From Hyphomicrobiales bacterium (GTDB lineage: Bacteria > Pseudomonadota > Alphaproteobacteria > Rhizobiales > Beijerinckiaceae), in assembly GCA_900299065.1 (NCBI GenBank), contig OMIJ01000062.1, forward strand, positions 1 through 30,641: a stretch of 30,641 bases of DNA. Direction: 5' to 3'. Shown here in pieces: positions 1-7,509 of this stretch; within the stretch, counting starts at the first letter, position 1; the number at the start of each line of letters is the position of its first letter. The position numbers and the translations under genes were made by a program. A model generated the notes under the pieces. That model was not told the origin of the DNA and did no database searches. It was given only the letters and a program-made list of their open reading frames with translations.

Positions 1-2
1 AG

Positions 3-776
3 AGACAGGGCGATGGTGCCATCAATGATGCAAGAGCAGCCTTCGCTGCCGCTCAGACCAAGGGCGGGGCCGATTTGTGGACACCCTTGAGCGATCATAT
101 CATCGCCACCCCTCTGCCGGGCGCGCACAAGAATATTTTCTGTGTGGGTCGCAACTACAAACTGCACATTGCTGAAATGTCCCGCGCCCGTGGCGCTGAG
201 CCCTCTTATCCCAAATATCCCGAATTCTTCAGCAAGCCGCCGACAACCATCACCGGCCATGGCGATGGCATTGAGCGTCACGCCCAACACACACAAAAGC
301 TCGATTATGAAGTTGAGCTCGCCATTGTGATTGGCAAAAGCGGCCGCAATATTTCGCAGGCCGATGCACTTAATCATGTGTTTGGCTATACAGTGGTCAA
401 TGATGTCACCGCCCGCGATGCACAGACCAATCACGGTCAATTCTTCAAGGGCAAGAGCTTTGACACCTTCTGCCCCATTGGCCCCTATGTCGTTACCAAG
501 GATGAATTTGGTGATTGGTCCGGCCATCGTCTCTATCTGACCGTGAATGGCAAAATGCGTCAGGACTCCAACACATCCGATCTCTTGTTTGGCGTGCCCG
601 CAATCATTTCGAGCCTGTCGGAAGCGCTCACTCTGCAACCCGGCGACATCATCGCAACCGGCACGCCCGCTGGCGTTGCCGCTGGCATGAATCCCCCCGT
701 ATGGCTGCAATCAGGCGATGTGATGGAAGCAGTTGTCGAAGGCATTGGCACATTGCGCAATCACATTCTTCCCTGA
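3..776 (+). CDS. Fumarylacetoacetate hydrolase (FAH) family protein, 5' end cut by window edge
   Basis: This is a member of the FAH fold family, which hydrolyses or decarboxylates ring-cleavage products of aromatic catabolism such as fumarylpyruvate or 2-oxo-hept-3-ene-dioates. Visible landmarks are the substrate-entry stretch IFCVGRNYKLHIAE, the acidic metal-site segment DYEVELAIVIGKSGRNIS, GYTVVNDVTARD, GKSFDTFCPIGP and the terminal PGDIIATGTPAGV. A TTG at 75 could start a 233-residue protein, but the frame stays open to the window edge and family members usually carry about 50-70 residues ahead of the catalytic domain. I therefore treat it as partial, with the true start outside the window. 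A terminator-like hairpin follows, then an amidohydrolase, which suggests a catabolic neighbourhood. The exact substrate cannot be told. Confidence 0.88.
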   Translation, partial: RQGDGAINDARAAFAAAQTKGGADLWTPLSDHIIATPLPGAHKNIFCVGRNYKLHIAEMSRARGAEPSYPKYPEFFSKPPTTITGHGDGIERHAQHTQKLDYEVELAIVIGKSGRNISQADALNHVFGYTVVNDVTARDAQTNHGQFFKGKSFDTFCPIGPYVVTKDEFGDWSGHRLYLTVNGKMRQDSNTSDLLFGVPAIISSLSEALTLQPGDIIATGTPAGVAAGMNPPVWLQSGDVMEAVVEGIGTLRNHILP

Positions 777-832
777 GGATCACATCAGACTAAAGAGTTT
801 GCAAAAGCAAAGCTTCGTGAAGACAAAACACT

Positions 833-859
833 GCGAAGGAGGCACCTTACCTCCTTCGC
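833..859 (+). terminator. Terminator-like perfect 10-bp hairpin
   Basis: GCGAAGGAGG (833-842) pairs perfectly with CCTCCTTCGC (850-859) across a 7-base loop and is followed by CTTTAAA. It lies 56 bases after the FAH stop and about 40 bases before the amidohydrolase start. The T-run is short, so it may be a weak intrinsic terminator. The arms also resemble Shine-Dalgarno and anti-Shine-Dalgarno sequences, so a translational role is an alternative. Confidence 0.45.
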
Positions 860-899
860 CTTTAAACCAGCGCAATCTCAAATGAATGAGGGCAATCTC

Positions 900-1925
900 A
901 TGAATCATCAGACCATCGATTTTCATGCCCATTGGCTGCCTGAAGCTCTTGTGGAAGCACTGCGCCAGCGTCAAAGCCCGCCCATGGTGCGCCGGCATGA
1001 TGATGGCATTGATTATCTGGAATCTGCGTTCAACTCTTCTCCCATGCCCGGACGTGAGGACATTGAACAGCGCTTGCATGAAATGGATGCCAATGGTGTC
1101 GCCCATGGCATTCTGTCTTTGACCACCGTCTATGGTATTGAACGTCTGGCCAGCGCCGATGCACTGCCCCTGTGTCAGGCCTATAATAATGCGGTTGCAG
1201 AAGTCTGCGCCAAATATCCTGATCGCTTTTCAGCGCTCGCCTCTATACCCATTGCCGATATGAATGTCGCGGTCAGTGAATTTGAACGCGCCTTGGCTCT
1301 GCCTGGCATTGTCGGCGGCATGTTGATGGGAGATGGCTTTCTATCTTTCAAGCGTGCAGAAAAATTCCGCCCCCTGTTCGAAATCGCCAATCGCCATAAG
1401 GCCATTTTCCTTGTCCATTATGGCAAAATTGCTGATGATCCAGATGCGCCCAAAGTGGATGCTACAGACAATGCCTCCTATCGCATTGGCACTTTGGACA
1501 TGCAGGCGCGCATTTCATCCAATATGCTCACCTTCTGCCTCACCGATTTCATGACCCCCTATCCCGATGTCACTGTGCTCTTGCATAATCTGGGGGGAAA
1601 TATTCCTTATGAGATTGATCGGCTCGATCATCGCGCCCATCTCGATACGCCGCATCTCGAACTGCCCTCAAAACGTATTCGCGCAGGTCGCGTGATTGTC
1701 GATTGTAATTCTCTCGGCCCGAAGTCCATTGAACTGGCCATTGATGTCTATGGCGCAGAGCGCATCGTTTATGGATCGGATGGCACAGGCTTTGGCATGG
1801 ATTGGTCGAACCGCGCTATTGAACAGGCCCGCATCTCCAGCACGGATAAGGCCGCCATTCTCTATGCCAATGGCAGTGCCTTGTTGAACAAGATCAAAGG
1901 CCCCACACCGCTGGCAGCTGAATAG
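900..1925 (+). CDS. Amidohydrolase family protein (ACMSD-like, amidohydrolase 2)
   Basis: This is a metal-dependent TIM-barrel amidohydrolase or decarboxylase of the ACMSD / gamma-resorcylate decarboxylase type, acting in the cytoplasm on carboxylated aromatic or ring-cleavage intermediates. The N-terminal DFHAHW motif gives the metal-binding HxH, IFLVHYGK and VLLHNLGG supply further histidines, and YGSDGTGF carries the expected aspartate near the C-terminus. The length of 341 residues is normal for the family. An upstream ATG at 882 adds six residues, but the ATG at 900 has GAGGG at 888-892 at good spacing, so I chose 900. It sits behind an FAH-family gene on the same strand, consistent with a shared catabolic role, although a hairpin separates them. 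Substrate not determinable. Confidence 0.87.
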   Translation: MNHQTIDFHAHWLPEALVEALRQRQSPPMVRRHDDGIDYLESAFNSSPMPGREDIEQRLHEMDANGVAHGILSLTTVYGIERLASADALPLCQAYNNAVAEVCAKYPDRFSALASIPIADMNVAVSEFERALALPGIVGGMLMGDGFLSFKRAEKFRPLFEIANRHKAIFLVHYGKIADDPDAPKVDATDNASYRIGTLDMQARISSNMLTFCLTDFMTPYPDVTVLLHNLGGNIPYEIDRLDHRAHLDTPHLELPSKRIRAGRVIVDCNSLGPKSIELAIDVYGAERIVYGSDGTGFGMDWSNRAIEQARISSTDKAAILYANGSALLNKIKGPTPLAAE

Positions 1926-1930
1926 GGCGA

Positions 1931-1962
1931 TTGACAAAGTCTCTGTATGATGAATTTATGAT
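1931..1962 (+). promoter_or_regulatory. Putative promoter of the nickel import operon
   Basis: A perfect TTGACA -35 box lies at 1931-1936. The -10 is ambiguous: ATTTAT at 1954-1959 gives a 17-base spacer and TATGAT at 1957-1962 a 20-base spacer. Either choice lies inside the NikR operator, so repressor binding would block RNA polymerase. Confidence 0.5.
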
Positions 1963-1972
1963 TTCATCATAC
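1945..1972. promoter_or_regulatory. NikR operator (GTATGA-N16-TCATAC)
   Basis: The 28-bp element matches the classical NikR consensus in both half-sites and in the 16-base spacing: GTATGA at 1945-1950 and TCATAC at 1967-1972. The dyad is in fact longer, since GTATGATGAA pairs with TTCATCATAC. It overlaps the promoter and ends 14 bases before the chosen nikK start. Known NikR biology predicts repression of the operon when the nickel-loaded repressor binds. No nikR gene is present in this window. Confidence 0.9.
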
Positions 1973-1976
1973 ACAT

Positions 1977-1980
1977 GGAG
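1977..1980 (+). promoter_or_regulatory. Shine-Dalgarno GGAG that sets the nikK start
   Basis: GGAG stands six bases ahead of the ATG at 1987. The alternative ATG at 1975 overlaps this site and has no ribosome binding site of its own, because the NikR operator directly abuts it. Confidence 0.6.
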
Positions 1981-1986
1981 CTTGTC

Positions 1987-2769
1987 ATGGTCCATTCCAG
2001 AACAATCTGGCGGCTCGCGCTTGTTTTGACGGGATTCGTGCTGACGCAGCTGCCCGCTCAAACGGCTCTGGCGCATTTTCAGGAACTCATCCCCTCAACC
2101 GACATTGTTCCCGATGAGGGTGATCACAAAGTCAGCCTGTCCTTGCTATTCACCCATCCTGTCGAGGGTGGCCCCGTGATGGATATGGGCCCGCCAGAGC
2201 AATTTCTGGTGCGTTTGAATGACAAGAAGATTGATCTGCGCCCAGCACTGAAACCCAAACTGGTTGGTGGCAAAAAAGCCTTCGAGGCCGAGTTTAAATT
2301 CGACGCACCGGGTGATGCACTGTTCTATCTGCAACCCGCCCCCTATTGGGAAGCCGCAGAGAAGCATTTTCTTGTCCATCACACCAAGGTCATCGTCGAT
2401 TTTGGGGCAGGCGAAGATTGGGACGCGCTGATTGGCGCGCCAGTTGAAATCCAGCCTTTGACGCGCCCCTATGGTCTTTGGACCGGCAATTTGTTTCGCG
2501 CCATTGCGCTCAAAGACGGCAAGCCCCTGCCCAATGCCCGCATTGAAATTCAATGGATCAATGATGCCGGGATCAAAATCCCCGCCGATCCTTATTCCAC
2601 GCAAGTGATCAAAGCTGATCAGAATGGCATCTTTGCCTATGCCATTCCGCGCTCTGGCTGGTGGGGCTTTAATGTCGTGACCACTGGCCAAATCAAAGCC
2701 CCTGATGGCCAAATGGCAAAAGCCGAGATTGGCGGCACGATCTGGGTGAAAACCATAGATCTGAAGTGA
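1987..2769 (+). CDS. nikK: NikK, periplasmic DUF4198 component of nickel ECF importer
   Basis: This is an exported DUF4198-family protein, the accessory NikK subunit found with NikMLQO nickel transporters. A signal peptide covers residues 1-29 (hydrophobic LALVLTGFVLTQL, ending in TALA); cleavage would leave a mature N-terminus HFQELIPS, a conserved start in this family. The body is beta-rich with GGPVMDMGPPEQF and a C-terminal Ig/carboxypeptidase-regulatory-like part (GKPLPNARIEIQW, GIFAYAIPRSGWWGF). It is the first gene after the NikR operator and precedes nikM by 90 bases. The start at 1987 was chosen for its GGAG. Role in nickel capture or delivery is inferred from family and context; biochemical detail for this subunit is sparse. 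Confidence 0.87.
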   Translation: MVHSRTIWRLALVLTGFVLTQLPAQTALAHFQELIPSTDIVPDEGDHKVSLSLLFTHPVEGGPVMDMGPPEQFLVRLNDKKIDLRPALKPKLVGGKKAFEAEFKFDAPGDALFYLQPAPYWEAAEKHFLVHHTKVIVDFGAGEDWDALIGAPVEIQPLTRPYGLWTGNLFRAIALKDGKPLPNARIEIQWINDAGIKIPADPYSTQVIKADQNGIFAYAIPRSGWWGFNVVTTGQIKAPDGQMAKAEIGGTIWVKTIDLK

Positions 2770-2790
2770 CCAAGCCATTGCATCGGGCTG

Positions 2791-2825
2791 AGCCAATTGT
2801 GTATGATCATTTTATCAAATTGGCT
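2791..2825. promoter_or_regulatory. Inverted repeat between nikK and nikM
   Basis: AGCCAATT (2791-2798) pairs with AATTGGCT (2818-2825) around a 19-base loop that contains a NikR-like half-site GTATGA at 2801-2806. No second half-site lies at the required distance and there is no T-run, so neither a full NikR box nor an intrinsic terminator is supported. It may adjust the relative expression of nikK and nikM. Confidence 0.35.
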
Positions 2826-2859
2826 TAACTGCCCAAATAACTGAATTTGTGGAGTAATA

Positions 2860-3570
2860 ATGGCTCACATTCCCGATGGCGTTCTATCCTGGCCGGTTCT
2901 GGCCAGCGGGATTGTGACCTCCCTTGCGGGCTGCGCCTACGGCCTTAAGAAACTCGAGCCCATGGCCATTCCGCGCACGGCTGTTCTCTCCGCCAGTTTC
3001 TTTGTTGCGGCTCTTGTGCATTTTCCCGTTGGTCCAACTTCAGTCCATCTCATGCTCAATGGGCTGATCGGCCTTTTACTGGGCTGGGTGGCTGTACCTG
3101 CAATTATGATCGGACTTTTGCTGCAGGCCCTGTTATTTGGCTTTGGCGGCATGATCGTGCTGGGCGTCAACACATTCAATCTGGCTTTGCCCGCATTGCT
3201 CTGTCACGGCCTATTTCAACTCAGCCGCAAATCGCACAATCACAAACTCATCATACTGACAGCAGGAATCTGCGGCTTTCTGGGTGTCAGTCTCACAGCT
3301 GTTTTGGTGGCTCTGTCTCTCGCTTTATCGGGCAAAGAATTTATCAGCGCGGCACAATTGGTCGTCTTCGCGCATCTGCCAATAATGGTAATTGAATCTG
3401 TCTTCACAGCATCCGCCATTGCTTTGCTTTTGCGCGTCAAACCGGCGGCATTGGACACAAACTGGTCGGAAGAGCCAAATCATGATGATGCAGAAAGCCA
3501 GAATGAGACTGGAGCCCAATTCACAGCAGACAGCCGAGCCATAGAAAGCAAAGTCTATGTCCGAGCGTAA
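2860..3570 (+). CDS. nikM: NikM/CbiM, substrate-binding S component of nickel ECF transporter
   Basis: This is the integral membrane specificity subunit of a group-I energy-coupling-factor transporter for nickel (or cobalt). The protein starts MAHIPDGVLSW, matching the family signature MHIPDG except for one inserted Ala after Met; Met removal before Ala would put His back at position 2, where it acts as a metal ligand in studied homologues. A second conserved histidine lies in TSVHLMLNG (His63), with a further His54 in VHFPVG. Six or so hydrophobic segments follow. The C-terminal tail from about residue 205 is polar and variable. GGAG at 2851-2854 supports the start. It overlaps nikL by 14 bases. 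NikR control argues for nickel rather than cobalt. Confidence 0.92.
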   Translation: MAHIPDGVLSWPVLASGIVTSLAGCAYGLKKLEPMAIPRTAVLSASFFVAALVHFPVGPTSVHLMLNGLIGLLLGWVAVPAIMIGLLLQALLFGFGGMIVLGVNTFNLALPALLCHGLFQLSRKSHNHKLIILTAGICGFLGVSLTAVLVALSLALSGKEFISAAQLVVFAHLPIMVIESVFTASAIALLLRVKPAALDTNWSEEPNHDDAESQNETGAQFTADSRAIESKVYVRA

Positions 3571-4177
3571 AGCATTAGCTCTGTTCATTCTTCTATGTGC
3601 ACTTTTCGGCGCCTCTTCTGCAAAGGCGCATAAGCTCAAGACCTTCGCCACTGCCATTGGTGCTGAGATCAGTGGCTATGCTTATTTTGCACCCGGTGGC
3701 CGCGCACAAAATGCGCAAGTCCTCATCACACGTGAGGATGGCAGCCTTGCTGCGCATTTGCAGACCAATGATCAGGGCGAGTTTTCCTATCTAGCCGATC
3801 AGCGCACACGTCTGACCATTCATGTGGATGCGGGCGATGGACATGAGGCGGACACACATATTGCTGCCGCAGATCTGCCCAGCACCTTACCATTGGCAAA
3901 TAACTCTAGTGCAGCTAGCAGGCCGATTGAATCACTCAAAGGCACAGACAGCCCGACTGCATCCAGCCTAGATCTGCAACAACAGATTGAAACCGCTTTG
4001 GCGCGCCAATTGCGGCCCTTGCGTGAACAATTGGACGCCTGGCAAGAGCAGATTTGGTTGCATGATATATTGGGCGGATTGGGTTATATCATCGGCCTTG
4101 CAGGTCTCGCCTATGGCCTGACAAACAATAAGCGCAGCACCAAACCAAACTCGAGCACAAAGCGGACCAAAGCATGA
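3557..4177 (+). CDS. nikL: NikL-like small membrane-anchored component of nickel ECF importer
   Basis: This corresponds to NikL, the accessory subunit that partners NikM in group-I nickel ECF transporters lacking NikN. Residues 1-24 form a signal peptide ending in SSAKA; cleavage would expose HKLKTF, again a histidine at the mature N-terminus. Residues about 30-95 resemble a carboxypeptidase-regulatory-like beta sandwich (GYAYFAPGGRAQNAQVLI, TNDQGEFSYLA). A helical stretch around 135-170 is followed by one transmembrane helix (GGLGYIIGLAGLAYGL) and a basic cytoplasmic tail. The gene overlaps nikM by 14 bases and nikQ by 4 (ATGA). The sequence is weakly conserved in the middle, so the call rests on architecture and position. 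Confidence 0.8.
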   Translation: MSERKALALFILLCALFGASSAKAHKLKTFATAIGAEISGYAYFAPGGRAQNAQVLITREDGSLAAHLQTNDQGEFSYLADQRTRLTIHVDAGDGHEADTHIAAADLPSTLPLANNSSAASRPIESLKGTDSPTASSLDLQQQIETALARQLRPLREQLDAWQEQIWLHDILGGLGYIIGLAGLAYGLTNNKRSTKPNSSTKRTKA

Positions 4178-4983
4178 ATGGTCGCGCCTCGGATCACACG
4201 CATTTACCTGACGATTCGAATTTTGCACAGGCGCAATCACGGCCGCTTGTTCAAGATCAGCCTTGGCTTTCAAACATTCAGGCGCATATGCGCTTGCTCG
4301 CCTGCCTTGTGCTGGCTGTGGTGATCCTCACCCTGCATCATTCATTGGCTTTGCTCGCAGCGCTTTGCCTTGCAATGATAATTGCTGTTCTGGCCGGACT
4401 TGAAGCCGCGCAAACCATGCGCCGCATGGCCTCCCTTGAAGGCTTTATGATTCTGGTCGTGCTTTTTCTGCCATTCACAATTGAGGGCGATCCGCTCTTC
4501 TCCATTGCAGGTGTGCAAGCCTCACAGCAAGGGTTATGGCGCGCGCTCATTCTCCTGGTGCAATCAAATGTGATCATGCTGCTGATACTGTCCCTGCCGG
4601 GCAAGATGGAGGCCGGTGAAATCGGTCAGGCCATGCATCGCCTTTATGTGCCAGAGAAATTCATTCATCTTTTTCTCTTCACTCTGCGCTATATTGATGT
4701 GATGCGACGTGAATATCGTCGCTTACGTCAGGCCATGCAGACTCGCGCCTTTCAAATGCGCTTTTCAATGCATAGCTGGAAGAGCGTGGGCTATCTCTTT
4801 GGCATGCTGATGATCAAAAGTCTGGAACGCTCCGAGCGCATATTAGCTGCAATGCTCTGTCGCGGCTTTCAGGGCCGAATGCCTCTACTGATACAAAAAC
4901 GCCCTCTGTCACAAACAGATCTTCTATTTACCGCCATGACAGCCTGCTGCGTACTAGGCCTTCTCACATTGGAGCTGGCATGA
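4174..4983 (+). CDS. nikQ: NikQ/CbiQ, transmembrane T component of nickel ECF transporter
   Basis: This is the energy-coupling transmembrane subunit that connects the S component to the ATPase. After a polar N-terminus of about 35 residues come clustered hydrophobic segments (LLACLVLAVVILTL, LALLAALCLAMIIAVLA, FMILVVLFLPFTI, ALILLVQSNVIMLLILSL). The cytoplasmic coupling region holds the two short motifs expected for T proteins, around TRAF and CRGFQGR. The length of 269 residues is slightly long because of the N-terminal extension. It overlaps nikL and nikO by 4-base ATGA junctions, which indicates translational coupling. Confidence 0.92.
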   Translation: MNGRASDHTHLPDDSNFAQAQSRPLVQDQPWLSNIQAHMRLLACLVLAVVILTLHHSLALLAALCLAMIIAVLAGLEAAQTMRRMASLEGFMILVVLFLPFTIEGDPLFSIAGVQASQQGLWRALILLVQSNVIMLLILSLPGKMEAGEIGQAMHRLYVPEKFIHLFLFTLRYIDVMRREYRRLRQAMQTRAFQMRFSMHSWKSVGYLFGMLMIKSLERSERILAAMLCRGFQGRMPLLIQKRPLSQTDLLFTAMTACCVLGLLTLELA

Positions 4984-5636
4984 GCGAGATCTTGCTGCAA
5001 CTCGCCTCAGTCAGTTTTGCTTATGATGCAAACCAGCCCATTTTGAATGGTGCGGATCTAACCTTGCGTCGCGGCGAGCGCCTTGCACTCTTGGGTCCCA
5101 ATGGCGCAGGCAAATCCACCTTGCTGCATTTATTGGTGGGATTACACAAACCCCAATCCGGGCGCATTATCGCATTTGGTAAAACACGTAGCAGCGAAAA
5201 AGATTTTCTGGAGGTACGCCAACGTGCTGGCCTGCTGTTTCAGGATTCTGATGATCAATTATTCTGCCCCACAGTTGCCGAAGATGTCGCCTTTGGTCCT
5301 CTCAATCTAGGCAAGAGCCAATCAGAGGCTCTGCGCATCACACATGAGACACTGAGTGCTCTCAAGCTCGAACATCTTGAACATAGGGTGACGCATAAAT
5401 TATCCGGCGGCCAGAAACGACTTGTCGCGCTTGCATGTGTTTTGGCCATGCAGCCTGATGTGCTTTTGCTGGATGAACCAACCAATGCGCTAGATGAGGC
5501 CACACGCCAGCATCTTTTGCATATTCTGCATCATCTACCGCAAAGCCTCATTCTTATTTCACATGATCAAGAGGTCTGCGCGAAACTCACACAGCGCCGT
5601 CTCGCTCTTGAAGCAGGATGCCTCATTCCCGCCTAA
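4980..5636 (+). CDS. nikO: NikO/CbiO, ATPase of nickel ECF transporter
   Basis: This ABC ATPase powers the importer, presumably as a homodimer on NikQ since only one ATPase gene is present. Visible motifs are Walker A GPNGAGKST (39-47), Q-loop LLFQDSDDQLF, signature LSGGQKR, Walker B VLLLDEPTNALD and the switch histidine in LILISHDQE. At 218 residues it is short: family members are often 230-280 residues with a C-terminal extension that is missing here, although all catalytic motifs are present. It is the last gene of the operon; a hairpin terminator starts 15 bases after the stop. Confidence 0.93.
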   Translation: MSEILLQLASVSFAYDANQPILNGADLTLRRGERLALLGPNGAGKSTLLHLLVGLHKPQSGRIIAFGKTRSSEKDFLEVRQRAGLLFQDSDDQLFCPTVAEDVAFGPLNLGKSQSEALRITHETLSALKLEHLEHRVTHKLSGGQKRLVALACVLAMQPDVLLLDEPTNALDEATRQHLLHILHHLPQSLILISHDQEVCAKLTQRRLALEAGCLIPA

Positions 5637-5648
5637 CAAACACTCAAG

Positions 5649-5673
5649 AAAAAGGGCGCCCGCAAGCGCCCTT
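5649..5673. terminator. Bidirectional intrinsic terminator between nikO and the convergent binding-protein gene
   Basis: AAGGGCGC (5652-5659) pairs with GCGCCCTT (5666-5673) around a 6-base loop. The A-run at 5649-5653 becomes a T-run when read on the minus strand, so termination should be stronger for the minus-strand gene ending at 5704, with weaker termination of nikO transcripts. Confidence 0.75.
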
Positions 5674-5703
5674 ATCATGAGGTTAGGAGCAAAGAGCTGG
5701 AGT

Positions 5704-7263
5704 CTATTTCCATTCCAGCATATTGAACATGAAGCCTTCGGGTTTCTTTGTCCCGCCGACAGGAATCTTCACTTCCTTGGAATGCGCAATCACGGACGGC
5801 AGCGGCGTCACAGGCATGGAATAGCTGCGCTCATTGGCCTTATCAAACATGCTGCGATAGAGGCCTTCTCGCTTAACAGGATCGAGCTCGCTCTGCGCCT
5901 TTTCCATCAGCTCAGACAATTCCTTATCGCCATTGTAATTGCGATCTCCCGGCTCATAGAAGAAGCCAGCCGTGGACTCCACATCCGGCGCACCGCCGCC
6001 ATTGTCCCACAACACAAGATAGGCCTGCAATTCGCCGGCCTGACGCTTGCCGACGAAGGCATTAATGGTCAGACCATCGACGGAGGCATTGACGCCGATA
6101 CGTCGCAATTGACCCGTCACAGCCTCAGCCACAGCACGTGAAGGACCCCACGCCGCTATGCTGAATTTGAGATCCTTGACGCCAGCTTCTTCAAGCAGCT
6201 TTTTGGCCAGATCAGGATTATAGGCTGCTGGCGGCACGCTGGTCGCACAAGCAATATGCCAGGGATGGCACATGCCTAGCTGAAACGGCATGGCTGCAAT
6301 CTCTTTGGGTAGCAAAGCATTGGTAATCGCCTGACGATCAATGCCGCGAATAATGGCCTCGCGCACGCGCTTATCTTTGAATGGCGAATTGGCCGTACGG
6401 CCAGCCGCATCCAAAGCCAGATAAGTGAACTGAATCGAGGGGCGCACGCTGATTTCAATCGCAGGATTTGATTTCAACGCATCAGCCAGATCATTGGGCA
6501 CATCATACATCAGATCTTGCTGACCCACCATCATACGCGCCAATTGGGTCTGCGCATCAGGCAAGGGTTCAAATAAAATTTTGCCAATCTTGGCTTCCGG
6601 CTGACCAGCATTGCCGTGTTTGAAATCTGGATTTTTAACGAGAATGACGCCCTTATTGGGATCAACCTGTGTCGCCTTATAGGGGCCTGTGCCAATGGGC
6701 GCGCGACCGAATGCGGCCTTATCAGCAAGCTTGCTGTGATATTTTGAGGGCAGGATCGGCAAGATTGTTGTCAGGCGCGGCAGGAAAGGCGCAAACACAG
6801 TCTTTGTCTTGATCCGCACTGTGTATTGATCAACTTTTTCGGCTCCAGCGAATTGACCAAAGCGCTGCTCTTTGAAGCGGAACTTAGCCTCGGGATCGAG
6901 CACGAAATTGACCGTGTAAACCACATCATCGGCATCCATCGGCGTGCCATCGTGGAATTTCACATCCTTACGCAATTTGAATTCATAAGTCAGCGGATCA
7001 ATCTGCGACCAGGATTCAGCAAGGCTTGGAGCAATCTTGCGGCTATCAGGATCATAGACAACCAATGTATCGAAGACGACACGATCCATCAGATTGCTTT
7101 GCGGTTGCGGATCATAAAGCGCATCAATAATGGCGATAGGCTGATAGGCACCAATGCGCAAAGTATCTTGCGCCTTTTGCGCCAGTGCAGCCCCGCTCAT
7201 TATGGCACTCACGGCCACAGCGCTCATTAGCCGGATCATGCTCTGTTTGCCCGTCATGCTCAT
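5704..7263 (-). CDS. ABC transporter substrate-binding protein, family 5 (peptide/opine/nickel type)
   Basis: This is a periplasmic solute-binding protein of the DppA/OppA/NikA family. The start at 7263 gives 519 residues and a clean signal peptide (MIRLMSAVAVSAIMSGAALAQ); the open frame continues 26 codons upstream, but those residues are polar and the sequence GGAGGAG stands just ahead of the chosen ATG. Family features include SLAESWSQIDPLTYEFKLR, KDVKFHDGTPMDADDVVYT, PIGTGPYKATQVDPNKG and the repeated-lobe region near VREAIIRGIDRQAI. No permease or ATPase gene lies beside it, so it is an orphan binding protein here. Being next to the nickel operon is suggestive of NikA, but the strand is opposite, no NikR box precedes it, and substrate cannot be assigned. 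Confidence 0.88.
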   Translation of the reverse strand: MSMTGKQSMIRLMSAVAVSAIMSGAALAQKAQDTLRIGAYQPIAIIDALYDPQPQSNLMDRVVFDTLVVYDPDSRKIAPSLAESWSQIDPLTYEFKLRKDVKFHDGTPMDADDVVYTVNFVLDPEAKFRFKEQRFGQFAGAEKVDQYTVRIKTKTVFAPFLPRLTTILPILPSKYHSKLADKAAFGRAPIGTGPYKATQVDPNKGVILVKNPDFKHGNAGQPEAKIGKILFEPLPDAQTQLARMMVGQQDLMYDVPNDLADALKSNPAIEISVRPSIQFTYLALDAAGRTANSPFKDKRVREAIIRGIDRQAITNALLPKEIAAMPFQLGMCHPWHIACATSVPPAAYNPDLAKKLLEEAGVKDLKFSIAAWGPSRAVAEAVTGQLRRIGVNASVDGLTINAFVGKRQAGELQAYLVLWDNGGGAPDVESTAGFFYEPGDRNYNGDKELSELMEKAQSELDPVKREGLYRSMFDKANERSYSMPVTPLPSVIAHSKEVKIPVGGTKKPEGFMFNMLEWK

Positions 7264-7455
7264 TTGCTCCTCCCTATATGGCCGATGCTCTCGGTCACCT
7301 TTTAGTAAATCTAATATATTATGGATCAGCTGTGCGGCCAATCATCTTGACCGGTCTTTCCCAAAACTTTGCCAATGACAAAATTGCCCCGCATGGCTCA
7401 GAGCCAAACAATCCATAGGCCGCCCTTTTGCGTAAAGATCTCCAGACTATTTAAC

Positions 7456-7483
7456 TTGACAAAAAACCCCCCTCGTGAAAAAT
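7456..7483 (+). promoter_or_regulatory. Putative promoter of the tetR-RND operon
   Basis: TTGACA at 7456-7461 is a perfect -35 box. A weak -10 (AAAAAT, 7478-7483) follows after 16 bases. It directly abuts the palindromic operator at 7485-7498. Confidence 0.45.
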
Positions 7484-7484
7484 G

Positions 7485-7498
7485 AACGAACGTTCGTT
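7485..7498. promoter_or_regulatory. Palindromic TetR-family operator
   Basis: AACGAACGTTCGTT is a perfect 14-bp palindrome 12 bases before the tetR start. Sites of the form GAACGAACGTTC are common operators of TetR/AcrR-type repressors of efflux operons. Autorepression of the operon is inferred. Confidence 0.7.
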
Positions 7499-7509
7499 TT
7501 AGATATTTC

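Noticed and set aside
2146..2796. Open frame of 216 codons on the minus strand
   Set aside because: It is the shadow of nikK, whose signal peptide, family features and operon position are clear.
2801..2822. Second NikR operator before nikM
   Set aside because: Only one half-site GTATGA is present; the position 16 bases later reads GCTTAA rather than TCATAC.
5494..6141. Open frame of 215 codons on the plus strand
   Set aside because: It runs through the end of nikO, the terminator and the minus-strand binding protein; no coherent protein features.
7264..7341. N-terminal extension of the family-5 binding protein
   Set aside because: Polar residues ahead of a clean signal peptide, with a good GGAGGAG before the inner ATG.
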